Shown: positions 8,518-17,026, numbered from the stretch's first letter. The stretch: DNA of 47,753 nt from Candidatus Tenebribacter burtonii (GCA_030765625.1 JAVCCF010000033.1:1-47753); one strand, 5' to 3'. Notes: generated by a model from the letters alone, not told the origin. Program-made: numbers and translations.

Positions 8518-8594
8518 TAGCTACTTATCAAACTAAAAAACGAGAAGTGATATAAACTTAAATTGGGATTATACAATAACAATTTAGCAGAAGA

Positions 8595-9110
8595 TTATCT
8601 CCAAACATTACTACAAATTTTTACGATCTTCACCATATGCTCAATATCATTTACAGCATTATCCACATCATAATGTTTATTTATATCTTTGAGTAATGTG
8701 TAATCCCGTTTTGTCATTTGGAATATTTTGAATGGTTCCAAATTTAGAATACATGCTTTGAATTCAGCAGTCATAGTTTTTCGGGCAATCTCAGGAGTTG
8801 CAAATTCGATAACATATTTATCATCAAATTCTTCATCACCAATTTTAATTTCGGAATGCAAATGCACTTTATCCAATAATTTCGTCGCAAAGTTTTCGTG
8901 ATAAATTTTGAGGAAATGTGACGGAACTGTATATACATTTATGAATAATTCGGTTTTATTTTTTATCTCAAATCTCACGTGTTCATCTTGAATTTCCACT
9001 AACAATCTCGGAATTTCAACTTTCCAGCGGTCTGTTCCAGCTGCAGCTACATAATCTAATTCACCTCCTATCTTGTTCTGTAAGAACTTCAATAATTCAA
9101 TCGTTTTCAT
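8595..9110 (-). CDS. hypothetical protein, 171 aa
   Basis: I do not recognise this protein. It has no signal peptide or membrane segment, and is a mixed alpha/beta sequence with several beta-like stretches (VEIPRLLVEIQDEHVRFEI, KYVIEFATPEIA) followed by a helical, charged C-terminal third ending in MVKIVKICSNVW. It may be a small cytosolic ligand-binding domain. The ATG at 9110 is chosen because GAGGA lies 7 bases upstream; a longer frame to 9158 has no such site. Its neighbours are a decayed transporter gene and a truncated cyclic-nucleotide-binding fragment, so context gives no clue to function. Confidence 0.65.
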   Translation of the reverse strand: MKTIELLKFLQNKIGGELDYVAAAGTDRWKVEIPRLLVEIQDEHVRFEIKNKTELFINVYTVPSHFLKIYHENFATKLLDKVHLHSEIKIGDEEFDDKYVIEFATPEIARKTMTAEFKACILNLEPFKIFQMTKRDYTLLKDINKHYDVDNAVNDIEHMVKIVKICSNVWR

Positions 9111-9189
9111 ATTCTTTCCTCTCTTCTCCACAAATTGCCTTAGAAAGTGATTAGTCAAGATTTTACATGATTTTTCTGATCATGATTGG

Positions 9190-9243
9190 AATGCTCCTTT
9201 TTATTGAGTTTTTATACGAAATCAATATTAAAATAGGAGCATT
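9190..9243. repeat. inverted repeat between divergent genes
   Basis: AATGCTCCT (9190-9198) and AGGAGCATT (9235-9243) are exact 9-bp inverse copies 36 bases apart. They lie between the divergent hypothetical gene and the truncated cyclic-nucleotide-binding fragment. They may bound a small insertion or deletion that removed the start of the latter, or be an operator. Confidence 0.4.
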
Positions 9244-9282
9244 TCTTTTCAACACATTTCTGCAGTTATTTTTACGGATTAA

Positions 9283-9600
9283 TTACTTATTTCTAAAGAT
9301 AGTTACGAATCAATAATTACTGCTTTCTCGGGAGATGGGTATGATAATAAGAAAATTGAAGTTCTAGAGAATTGCGATTACTTCGGTCACATGTCCATTC
9401 TTTTAAAAGAGAAACGGACAGCTACTGTAATTGCCAATTCTTACTGTGAAATGTTTGTACTCTCCGAAGAAAGATATAACCATGTATTGCAGAATTATCC
9501 TGAACTTCGAAATGTTATTAAGAAAATGGCATCTGAAGCATCAGAAAAGCTGCAGCTCTTATTTTTGATGGTGTTGTACTTTAAAGAAAAGATGTTCTAA
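9283..9600 (+). pseudogene. 5'-truncated cyclic nucleotide-binding domain protein
   Basis: The frame is open from 9283 without a start codon before internal Met residues. It encodes the second half of a CRP-type cNMP-binding beta roll: KKIEVLENCDYFGHMSILL, then KRTATVIANSYCEMFVLSEE, the phosphate-binding cassette and the following strands. The glutamate that usually follows FG in the cassette is His here. The strands before IEVL are missing or out of frame, and the last 15 residues (FLMVLYFKEKMF) do not look like the normal end, so it is truncated and probably shifted at both ends. A strong hairpin follows directly. It is a remnant of a regulator or channel subunit. Confidence 0.65.
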
Positions 9601-9609
9601 TTATCAATA

Positions 9610-9650
9610 AATATTATTAAAGCCGCTCATAGAGCGGCTTTAATAATATT
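9610..9650. terminator. perfect 19-bp hairpin terminator
   Basis: AATATTATTAAAGCCGCTC (9610-9628) and its exact inverse complement (9632-9650) are separated by three bases. The AAAGCCGCTC core also occurs at 16850-16860, so this is a recurring terminator type of the genome. The stretch 9651-9773 that follows has no gene. Confidence 0.8.
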
Positions 9651-9773
9651 TGGTGGAGTCAAGTGGACACTATTAGAACTCTATTCTTGAATCCTTCAAA
9701 AGATATCTTGATCACATTCAAGTTGTCCGAAGGATTAATATCAAAATAGATTGGATTAAGAGTTATGATATTA

Positions 9774-9842
9774 TTTTTCACCATCAGTTAGAAGAGTTAA
9801 ATTGACATCTTTATTTAGAAATATTTATTTTCCCAACGTGAG
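9774..9842 (+). promoter_or_regulatory. conserved upstream element of TrmB-like gene 1
   Basis: TTTTTCACCATCAGTTA (9774-9790), TTGACA (9802-9807) and CGTGAG (9837-9842) recur in the same order before the second TrmB-like gene (12078-12144), with the same 11-base gap between the first two. TTGACA could be a -35 box, but no good -10 sits 16-18 bases later in either copy. Conservation in otherwise diverged upstream DNA suggests an operator or promoter, perhaps autoregulatory. Confidence 0.5.
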
Positions 9843-9858
9843 AAGATAAGGAGAAGGA

Positions 9859-10692
9859 ATGGAAAAAATTCTAGCCAAATTAAAAAATAGCGGATTGCAG
9901 GAATATGAGTCTAAGGCTTATTATACACTAGTAACTTATGGAAATCTTACTGCCAAAGAAATTTCTAATAAAGCAGAAATACCACTAACAAAGGTTTATG
10001 CCACATTAATCAAATTAATAGATAAAGGTTTCTGTATTAGAATTCCGGGAAATAAAAAAATCTACAAAGCACTTCAACCTACAGTTGCGTTCAGCCCTGT
10101 AGTCAATGAAATTAAGGACAAGCAATCTAATATAGAACAAATGGTTTTGGAATTAGAAGACATATACAAATCAGATAATAAGATAATTGATGACTATATT
10201 GAAGTGTTAACCAACAATGATCAGATTCATGAGAAATATGTGAGTTTAAAAAATGCTGCTGAACATGAATTGATAGCCTTTGTAAAACCTCCATTTGCCC
10301 ATGAGGGTAATAAAAGTAAACTTGAAAGACAAGAAGAAGTTGATTCGGATAAATTGGAAATGGGGATAATATCCAAAGCAATCTATGAAATACCAAAAGG
10401 CGAGAACATCTCATTCTTAATTCCACATATCCAAAGAAGTATCAAAGCAGGCGAAGAAGCCAAGATGTTGGAAGAAGTTCCAATAAAACTACATATTTTT
10501 GATGAAAGGTTCGTTTTAATGGCTTTGAAGAATTCTGATAATTCAAATACAAAACTTACTATGATCTCTATCGAACATCCCGACCTTGCGAAAGCGCATA
10601 AAATATTGTTTGATTATATGTGGCAAAAGGCAATTCCATTCAAAGATTATCAAAATAGTGAAAAAAATAAGAGGAAAGAAAAAGCACTATGA
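9859..10692 (+). CDS. TrmB-like transcriptional regulator, copy 1
   Basis: A 277-aa regulator. Residues about 5-75 form a TrmB-type winged helix-turn-helix (LQEYESKAYYTLVTYGNLTAKEISNKAEIPLTKVYATL in outline), followed by a helical linker (about 85-115) and a C-terminal alpha/beta domain of the kind that senses a ligand in TrmB proteins. It is about 80-85 percent identical by eye to the protein at 12164-13000. The start has AAGGAGA upstream. Its stop codon overlaps the ATG of the propeller-protein gene in ATGA at 10689-10692, so the two are translationally coupled. TrmB regulators mostly control sugar metabolism in archaea; pairing with a secreted protein is unusual, and the ligand is unknown. 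Confidence 0.85.
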   Translation: MEKILAKLKNSGLQEYESKAYYTLVTYGNLTAKEISNKAEIPLTKVYATLIKLIDKGFCIRIPGNKKIYKALQPTVAFSPVVNEIKDKQSNIEQMVLELEDIYKSDNKIIDDYIEVLTNNDQIHEKYVSLKNAAEHELIAFVKPPFAHEGNKSKLERQEEVDSDKLEMGIISKAIYEIPKGENISFLIPHIQRSIKAGEEAKMLEEVPIKLHIFDERFVLMALKNSDNSNTKLTMISIEHPDLAKAHKILFDYMWQKAIPFKDYQNSEKNKRKEKAL

Positions 10693-11810
10693 AGCAATTA
10701 CTAATAATTTGTTTTCTTTTAATGCAGTATTTGGCAATTGGCCAAGAGATTGAGTTTTTAACTAATTCCAGATTTGTTTTAGGAGAAAGTAAGGATAAAT
10801 CAGCCTCTGTAAGTGCTGGAGATATTGATGATGACGGTGATTTAGATATAATAGTAGCCAACGGTAGACATTGGCCTCAAGCTAATAAAATATTCTTCAA
10901 CAATGGGTATGGAATATTTACGGTATCTAAATTACTTGATAATATTGAAGAGACTAGTTATGCTACAGAATTGTGCGATCTTGATGGTGATGGTGATTTG
11001 GATGTAGCTGTTGGTAATGATATGGCTCCTAATGTGATTCACTTAAATGATGGAAAAGGAAATTTTAAAAAGTTTGGGTATTTTGGTAATCTTTATTCTC
11101 CAACAAGAAATTTAAAAACTACAGACATTGATTCGGACGGTGATATAGATATTCTTATCACAAATAGACGAAAGGAAAATGAAATATGTTTGAATAATGG
11201 AAAGGGGCAATTCACAGAGATAGTAAAATTTGGTTCGAACGATGATGCAACAATTGATGTTGAAGTTGCCGATATAGATAATGATAGTAATGTGGATTTA
11301 ATATTAGCAAATAGGGATGGTCAACAAAATTACATATACCTAAATGATGGACAATTAAACTTTACTAAAAAAATTGCTTTTGGAAGCGGTACAGACGAAA
11401 CTAGAGCTGTTGGTGTGGTAGATATAGATAAAGATGGTTACCTTGATATAATAACAGCAAACATTAAAGAACCCAATGTAATCTACTTTGGAGACAATGG
11501 TATAAAATTTACTAGAAAAATAGTATTTGATGGTGCTTCTAATAATTCCTATTCTTTAGATTTTGGAGATATAGATGGGAATGGAAGCATTGATATTGTA
11601 GTAGCTAATGTAGATGCACCGAATAAGGTCTTTCTAAATTTTAAAAGAGGAGTTTCATGGATGGAAGTTAGTTTAAAAAATGAAAGCCTATCAACTTATG
11701 ATATTATTCTAGCAGATATAAATAATGATGGAAGATTAGATGTAATCGAAAGTAATTCAGATAATATAAATTACTACTACCGAAATATATTAATTGATAA
11801 TAAGAATTAA
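10689..11810 (+). CDS. secreted FG-GAP/VCBS-repeat protein, predicted seven-bladed propeller
   Basis: A 373-aa protein with a signal peptide (MKQLLIICFLLMQYLAIGQ, cut after about residue 18). The mature part carries seven calcium-loop motifs of the form DxDxDGxxD: DIDDDGDLDI, DLDGDGDLDV, DIDSDGDIDI, DIDNDSNVDL, DIDKDGYLDI, DIDGNGSIDI and DINNDGRLDV, spaced about 45-50 residues, as in integrin-like FG-GAP propellers. The fourth and sixth loops have one substituted position. Seven repeats fit a closed propeller filling the whole protein. It lacks the YPNPFNP sorting tail of the two giant proteins, so its route to the surface may differ. It overlaps the regulator gene by 4 bases. Likely role: calcium-dependent binding outside the cell; the target is unknown. 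Confidence 0.82.
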   Translation: MKQLLIICFLLMQYLAIGQEIEFLTNSRFVLGESKDKSASVSAGDIDDDGDLDIIVANGRHWPQANKIFFNNGYGIFTVSKLLDNIEETSYATELCDLDGDGDLDVAVGNDMAPNVIHLNDGKGNFKKFGYFGNLYSPTRNLKTTDIDSDGDIDILITNRRKENEICLNNGKGQFTEIVKFGSNDDATIDVEVADIDNDSNVDLILANRDGQQNYIYLNDGQLNFTKKIAFGSGTDETRAVGVVDIDKDGYLDIITANIKEPNVIYFGDNGIKFTRKIVFDGASNNSYSLDFGDIDGNGSIDIVVANVDAPNKVFLNFKRGVSWMEVSLKNESLSTYDIILADINNDGRLDVIESNSDNINYYYRNILIDNKN

Positions 11811-11818
11811 ACTGGTTA

Positions 11819-11908
11819 CTATAACGTGTATAAAACATAGCTAGTAAAGGCATTCCGAAAAGTTAGCGTTTATTTACACGCTACGTTTCATAAACAAGAC
11901 CGTTGTAG
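11819..11908. other. attC-like imperfect palindrome after the propeller gene
   Basis: CTATAACG (11819-11826) faces CGTTGTAG (11901-11908). Inside, TATAAAACATAGC (11830-11842) pairs with GCTACGTTTCATA (11880-11892) at 11 of 13 positions, and TAGCG/CGCTA (11864-11868, 11879-11883) offers an alternative inner stem. A bulged hairpin of about 90 bases starting 8 bases after a stop codon is the form of an integron attC site, but the core triplets do not match GTTRRRY well. The rest of the gap, to 12077, has no gene. Confidence 0.4.
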
Positions 11909-12077
11909 AAGTAATTTATTTTAGTTGGCATGCAATTATAATAAGTCACTCGAAAATATTACTATTTTAGTTTTAAGTTAACTCGACTCAAGTTAGCAAT
12001 AATTTAAAAAAACTTCAGAAATTTCCATCTCCGCTTTAGATCAGTTTTTGTATCATAGATTACTCGATATATTGTAA

Positions 12078-12144
12078 TTTTTCACCACCAGTTAAAAAAT
12101 ATAATTTGACAACTTTTGGCTAAATATAAGTTATTAACCGTGAG
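12078..12144 (+). promoter_or_regulatory. conserved upstream element of TrmB-like gene 2
   Basis: TTTTTCACCACCAGTTA (12078-12094), TTGACA (12106-12111) and CGTGAG (12139-12144) match the element before copy 1, differing at one base in the first block. The 11-base spacing from block one to TTGACA is identical. The remaining upstream DNA is diverged, which points to selection on these blocks. Confidence 0.5.
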
Positions 12145-12163
12145 TTAAAAAAAAGGAAATAAT

Positions 12164-13000
12164 ATGGAAGACTATTTAGCCAAGCTTAAAAATATCGGAT
12201 TACAGGAATATGAGTCTAAGGCTTATTATACGCTGCTGACATATGGAAATCTTACTGCCAAGAAGATTTCCCAGAAAGCAGATATACCTTTAACAAAGGT
12301 TTATGCCACATTAAACAAATTAATTGATAGAAGCTTTTGTATTAGAATTCCGGGAAATAAAAAAATCTATAAAGCTCTTCAGCCTGCAATTGCGTTCTGT
12401 CCAGTAGTAAATGAAATAAATGATAAACAATCCAGTATAGAACAAATGGTTTTGGAATTAGAAGACATATATAAATCAGATAATAAGACAATTGATGGCT
12501 ATGTTGAAGTGTTAACCAATAATGAACAAATTCATGAGAAATATGTAAGCTTAAAAAATGCAACTGAACATGAATTGATAGCTTTTGTAAAACCTCCATT
12601 TGCTCATGAGGGTAATAAAAGTAGAATTGAAAGACAAGACGAAGTTGATTCTCAAAGATTAAGAAATGGAATAATATCAAAAGCCATTTATGAAATACCA
12701 TCGGCTGAAATTGCTTCCTTCCTCATACCACATATCGAAAAGAATATCAGTGAAGGTGGTGAAGGCAGGATGCTGGAAGAAGTTCCCATAAAATTACATA
12801 TTTTTGATGAAAGATTCGTATTAATGGCTTTGAAGAACCCTGATAAATCAAATTCAAAACTTACTATGGTCTGTATCGAACATCCTGATTTGGCAAAAGC
12901 AAATAAAATTCTATTTGAACATCTTTGGGAAAAAGCAATTCCGTTTGAAGAGTATAAAACTAAATATCTAACAAGAGATTATAAATTATCACAAATTTGA
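12164..13000 (+). CDS. TrmB-like transcriptional regulator, copy 2
   Basis: A 278-aa paralog of the regulator at 9859-10692, with the same winged helix-turn-helix at about residues 5-75, the same linker and the same C-terminal ligand domain (shared HELIAFVKPPFAHEGNKS, VPIKLHIFDERFVLMALKN). Differences cluster around residues 165-195 (after FAHEGNKS) and at the last 20 residues. AAAGGAA lies before the ATG. It is followed, after a possible 53-codon frame, by the 1207-aa secreted protein gene. The copy-1 regulator also precedes a secreted-protein gene, so the two loci look like parallel regulator/surface-protein modules. Whether each regulator controls its neighbour is inference. Confidence 0.85.
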   Translation: MEDYLAKLKNIGLQEYESKAYYTLLTYGNLTAKKISQKADIPLTKVYATLNKLIDRSFCIRIPGNKKIYKALQPAIAFCPVVNEINDKQSSIEQMVLELEDIYKSDNKTIDGYVEVLTNNEQIHEKYVSLKNATEHELIAFVKPPFAHEGNKSRIERQDEVDSQRLRNGIISKAIYEIPSAEIASFLIPHIEKNISEGGEGRMLEEVPIKLHIFDERFVLMALKNPDKSNSKLTMVCIEHPDLAKANKILFEHLWEKAIPFEEYKTKYLTRDYKLSQI

Positions 13001-13014
13001 ATGAAGGTATTGAA

Positions 13015-13176
13015 ATGTACTTAATCAAAATAATCCTGACCAAACAGATGCAGATTCCAATTCTCATATCAGGAATGAAATCAACTGTTTTTGAATATGA
13101 TTATATAGGAAATAAACGAAAACCATTACTATCGAAATTAAAATCAATGGATTTTTTAATGTTTAACAAATTTTAA
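13015..13176 (+). CDS. possible small protein, 53 aa
   Basis: A frame from ATG at 13015 (GAAGG 6 bases upstream) to TAA at 13174-13176, encoding a Lys/Ile/Met-rich peptide that begins MYLIKIILTKQMQIPILISG. It lies between the second TrmB-like gene and the secreted giant. There is no recognisable domain. It could be a small protein, a degraded gene or chance. Confidence 0.25.
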   Translation: MYLIKIILTKQMQIPILISGMKSTVFEYDYIGNKRKPLLSKLKSMDFLMFNKF

Positions 13177-13186
13177 AGGAGAAATT

Positions 13187-16100
13187 ATGAAAAAGGGAAT
13201 AATTTTATTAGTAGTTCTTTTGTTCACAATTAGTGCTGTATATGCATTACCGTTTACCGATGACTTTACAGCCGGTCTTGTAGACTGGACTGTAATTAAC
13301 GGTGGTGATGCTAACTGGGGAGTAATGTACAATTCATATGCCGGTGGTACATTACCGGAAGCCTGGTTTAGCTGGAATCCTGCATTCTCTGGAGTTTCAT
13401 ATCTCACAACTCCAGTGTTGGAAACTACAGGACTCACAGTTCTGGATCTTGAATACAAACACTTTATGGATGATTACCTGGGAAGCGGATACTCCATTGG
13501 AGTAGCTACAACCAGTGATGGTGGTGTTACCTGGAATATTGTTAATGAAATATTCCCTACAGGAAATGTAGGACCCGAAACAGTAATCCTTAATGTTACA
13601 ACACCAGATGTTGGATCAGCTACTTTCCAGCTGGGATTTTTCTTTAGTGGAAGTACATCTCAAATAGATAATTATTTCATTGACGATGTAAGTATTATCG
13701 AAGGTCAGCCAACCTCTTTTCCACTGCCCTTTACAGATGACTTTTCCAACGGCCTAGATAACTGGACAGTTCAAGGTGGGGGTGATGCTAACTGGGGAAT
13801 ACTCTACAATTCTAATGCCGGTGGAACATCACCGGAAGTCGATTTCAATTGGAATCCAACATTTAGTGGTACTTCATATCTCACAACACCTGTGCTGGAA
13901 ACTACAGGTCTTACAGTTCTAGATCTTGAGTATAAGCAATACATGTGGGATTATCTTGGAAGCGGGTACTCCATTGGTGTAGCCACTACAAATGATGGAG
14001 GCGTTACCTGGAATATTGTAAATGAAGTATTTCCAACAGGTGATATCGGACCACAAACTGAGATGCTAAGTGTACAGACACCAGATGTTGGTTCAGCTAC
14101 TTTCCAACTAGCTTTCTTTTTTAGTGGAAGTACTACCCAAATCAATCACTGGTTCTTTGATGATGTAAGTCTTATCGAAGGACAACCAATGTTTCTTCCT
14201 CCCACCAACTTGTTTGTTGATAATATGGGGTATGCAACCTGGGATGCACCGGGTGGAACAACTATAGATACCAAAAGAAGCATAAAAGCTGACCCATTGT
14301 CTGATGTATTGACCGGTTATAATATTTATCTTGATGGTGTTTTCGTTACTTATATCACTGACCTGTTCTATCAATTTACAGGTCTAGTAAATGCTACAAC
14401 TTATCTGGCGGAAGTTACAGCTGTTTATGATGATCCGGGTGAATCTGATCCTATTGATTATCAGTTTACCTTCAATCCGGGTCCACTTGATCCACCATCA
14501 AATTTGTTTGTAACAGAATCTGGTTATGCAACCTGGGATGCTGCGAATGGACCGGCACCTGTTGGTCTTCACACTCAATTAGATTTCATATCTAATGAAG
14601 GTGGAATTTCTGCTCAGGCTTTCGGAGATGGTTATGAAGAGTATGATGCTGAAGCTGCAGATGAATTTGTGGTCCCTGCAGGTGAAACCTGGATAATAAA
14701 CCAGGTTGTAATTTTAGGAACAGGTCCATCTAGCCCAATGGAATTAGCTAACATCTGTTTCTACGATGACAATGCTGGAATGCCTGGTACTTTACTGTTC
14801 GAATATCTTGATGTTGCATCAGCTTTTGGTGAAGATGGAAACATAGATTGTTTCATTCCAGATACTCAATTCACCGAAGGAACATATTGGATGGCTGCTC
14901 AGGGAGACATTGAATATGCATCTTACGGACAATGGTTTTGGAGACGGCAAGCAGCTCCAACAATCGGTTATGAATTTTACTGGAGAAATCCGGGTGATGG
15001 ATTCGGTAGCGGATGCATTGACTGGGTAGCTGCTTCTGTTCACTGGCCAGAGCCTGATAATGTAGACCATAATCTGAGCTTTGGATTATATGGATCCCAA
15101 ACAGACGCTGCAGGACGAACTCGTATTGTAACTTATAATAACAATAACAGCAGTGTTGCTATTTCAACAAAAGCAGCAACAGCTCGAGATTTCAATCAAA
15201 TAGGCCTTCCTGTTGATTCATATAAAAATGGAAATGATAATACTGATAATCTTCTCGGGTATAATATCTATCTTGATGGTGCTTACGTTACATGGACTAC
15301 AGGCCTTTACTACCCATTTACAGATCTGGTGCACGGTACTACCTATCTGGCAGAAGTTACAGCATTATATGATGAAGGTGAATCTGTTCCGGTAGAATAT
15401 CAGTTTACATATTTTGAACCTTCTGGTTCACTTCCCTTTACGGATGATTTTTCAAACGGTCTAGATAACTGGACAGTTCAAGGTGGGGGTGATGCTAATT
15501 GGGGAATACTCTACAATAATTATGCCGGTGGAACATCACCGGAAATCGATTTCAATTGGAATCCAATGTTCAATGGTTTGTCATATTTTAAATCACCAAT
15601 TTTTGAAACAACAGGCCTTGTTGTTCTAGATCTTGAGTATAAGCAATATATGTGGGATTATCTGGGAACCGGATATTCAATTGGTATAGCTACTACAAGT
15701 GACGGGGGTGTTACCTGGAATATTGTTGATGAAGTATTTCCATCCGGTGATATCGGACCAGAAACTGCATCACTGAGTGTACAGACGCCAGATGTTGGTT
15801 CTTCTACTTTCCAATTAGCTTTCTTTTTTAGTGGAAGTACTACACAGATTAACCACTGGTTCTTTGATGATGTTTCTATTGCAGTTGATCCATTCAATCC
15901 ACCAAACAACTTCGCAGCAGAAGTTCAAGATTTCAATGATGTGATGGTTACCTGGGAAGCCCCTAATGGTGATGCCATTGCTGTGGGTGATGCTGCTAAA
16001 CATGGTAAGACTAAACAAAATAATCTTAGCAGAAAAGGTGTCAAATTACCGGAAATACCTATCGATAACTCACGTGAACTGCTTGGTTTCTTTGTGTATC

Positions 16101-16810
16101 GAGGTGGAATAGAGGTTTTCTTTGGGTTTGCATCTACTTACTATTTCATTGATTCTGGCCTTGATGCAGGAAATTACGAATACACAATCGTAGCTCACTA
16201 CGATGAAGGTGAATCTGTTCCTGTAGGTCCTGTTGAAGTATCTATCATTCTTCCTGCTCCCACTGGTATTGAAGCAGAGTCTCAAGATGCAGATATCTAT
16301 GTAAGTTGGGATGCTCCAACTGCGGCAAGAGCATTTGATTCTTACATACTATATCGTGATGGTGTGGTGATCGCAAATGAGATCAGTAATGATTTTTACC
16401 TTGATGCAAACGTTCCAGCCGGAACTTACGAATACGAATTAACAGCTCTGTACGATGGGGGTTGGGAAAGTGAAATGAGCGATCCGGTTGAAATTATTCA
16501 CGATCCAACTAATGCTGGAAATATTCTGCCATTAGTTACAGAATTGCATGATAACTATCCGAATCCGTTTAATCCAGAAACAACTATCAAGTTTTCTTTG
16601 AATACAACAGAGAGGACTTTGATCGAAGTTTACAACATCAAAGGTGAGAAAGTGAAAACTCTGGTTGATGAAAATCTTTCTGCCGGTCAACACTCAATTA
16701 TCTGGAATGGAACCGATGATGCAGGAAAATCAGTAAGTTCGGGTGTTTATTTCTATAAAATATATGCTACTGATTATACTTCTGTAAAAAAGATGATATT
16801 GTTGAAATAG
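13187..16810 (+). CDS. secreted multidomain protein with YPNPFNP C-terminal sorting tail
   Basis: A 1207-aa protein. The signal peptide is residues 1-20 (MKKGIILLVVLLFTISAVYA). Three copies of a roughly 150-residue jelly-roll-like domain (LPFTDDFSNGLDNWTV to FFDDVSI) begin near residues 21, 180 and 748; this matches 'choice-of-anchor J'/MAM-like domains. Fibronectin-III-like domains follow near 340-430, 440-740 (interrupted by an unrelated insert of about 200 residues), 900-1025 and 1030-1105. The end, from about 1120, is the FlgD-like tail with YPNPFNPETTIKFSL and SSGVYFYKIY, used as an outer-surface sorting signal in FCB-type bacteria. Copies 2 and 3 of the first domain are nearly identical even in DNA (13727 and 15431 onward), pointing to recent duplication. 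Probably an adhesin or matrix-binding protein. Confidence 0.85.
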   Translation: MKKGIILLVVLLFTISAVYALPFTDDFTAGLVDWTVINGGDANWGVMYNSYAGGTLPEAWFSWNPAFSGVSYLTTPVLETTGLTVLDLEYKHFMDDYLGSGYSIGVATTSDGGVTWNIVNEIFPTGNVGPETVILNVTTPDVGSATFQLGFFFSGSTSQIDNYFIDDVSIIEGQPTSFPLPFTDDFSNGLDNWTVQGGGDANWGILYNSNAGGTSPEVDFNWNPTFSGTSYLTTPVLETTGLTVLDLEYKQYMWDYLGSGYSIGVATTNDGGVTWNIVNEVFPTGDIGPQTEMLSVQTPDVGSATFQLAFFFSGSTTQINHWFFDDVSLIEGQPMFLPPTNLFVDNMGYATWDAPGGTTIDTKRSIKADPLSDVLTGYNIYLDGVFVTYITDLFYQFTGLVNATTYLAEVTAVYDDPGESDPIDYQFTFNPGPLDPPSNLFVTESGYATWDAANGPAPVGLHTQLDFISNEGGISAQAFGDGYEEYDAEAADEFVVPAGETWIINQVVILGTGPSSPMELANICFYDDNAGMPGTLLFEYLDVASAFGEDGNIDCFIPDTQFTEGTYWMAAQGDIEYASYGQWFWRRQAAPTIGYEFYWRNPGDGFGSGCIDWVAASVHWPEPDNVDHNLSFGLYGSQTDAAGRTRIVTYNNNNSSVAISTKAATARDFNQIGLPVDSYKNGNDNTDNLLGYNIYLDGAYVTWTTGLYYPFTDLVHGTTYLAEVTALYDEGESVPVEYQFTYFEPSGSLPFTDDFSNGLDNWTVQGGGDANWGILYNNYAGGTSPEIDFNWNPMFNGLSYFKSPIFETTGLVVLDLEYKQYMWDYLGTGYSIGIATTSDGGVTWNIVDEVFPSGDIGPETASLSVQTPDVGSSTFQLAFFFSGSTTQINHWFFDDVSIAVDPFNPPNNFAAEVQDFNDVMVTWEAPNGDAIAVGDAAKHGKTKQNNLSRKGVKLPEIPIDNSRELLGFFVYRGGIEVFFGFASTYYFIDSGLDAGNYEYTIVAHYDEGESVPVGPVEVSIILPAPTGIEAESQDADIYVSWDAPTAARAFDSYILYRDGVVIANEISNDFYLDANVPAGTYEYELTALYDGGWESEMSDPVEIIHDPTNAGNILPLVTELHDNYPNPFNPETTIKFSLNTTERTLIEVYNIKGEKVKTLVDENLSAGQHSIIWNGTDDAGKSVSSGVYFYKIYATDYTSVKKMILLK

Positions 16811-16846
16811 GAAAGGTAAAAGTAATAAAAGATTGTAAGTTAAATA

Positions 16847-16877
16847 ATAAAAAGCCGCTCGATGAGCGGCTTTTTAT
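16847..16877. terminator. bidirectional intrinsic terminator
   Basis: ATAAAAAGCCGCTC and its exact inverse complement flank a GAT loop, with A/T runs on both sides. It ends the secreted-protein gene on the plus strand and the rpoD/tRNA transcript on the minus strand. Confidence 0.88.
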
Positions 16878-16880
16878 ATC

Positions 16881-16956
16881 TGGTGGGCCCAAGAGGAATC
16901 GAACCTCTGACCGTCCGGTTATGAGCCGGAAGCTCTACCAACTGAGCTATAGGCCC
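16881..16956 (-). tRNA. tRNA with CAU anticodon (Met, or Ile2 with lysidine)
   Basis: The minus strand folds as a full 76-base tRNA: acceptor GGGCCTA/TGGGCCC, D arm GCTC/GAGC, anticodon stem TCCGG/CCGGA with loop CTCATAA, T arm AGAGG/CCTCT with TTCGATT, and an encoded CCA end. The anticodon is CAU. The acceptor stem GGGCCTA resembles that of bacterial tRNA-Ile, so this may be the AUA-reading Ile2 species rather than elongator Met; it is not the initiator, because the first acceptor pair G-C is normal. It lies 70 bases after rpoD on the same strand. Confidence 0.92.
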
Positions 16957-17026
16957 CACTTATTAATTTTAAGATTGTAAAAACAAAATGACCCGATTTT
17001 ATGTCAAGAATTTCCTAGTGTATAAA

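Noticed and set aside
10127-12701. Similar long antisense frames inside both TrmB-like genes
   Set aside because: The sense genes are paralogs, so the antisense frames match by descent; they lack ribosome sites and protein-like composition.
16881-16956. Initiator tRNA-fMet
   Set aside because: The first acceptor pair is a normal G-C and the anticodon stem lacks the three G-C pairs in the initiator arrangement.
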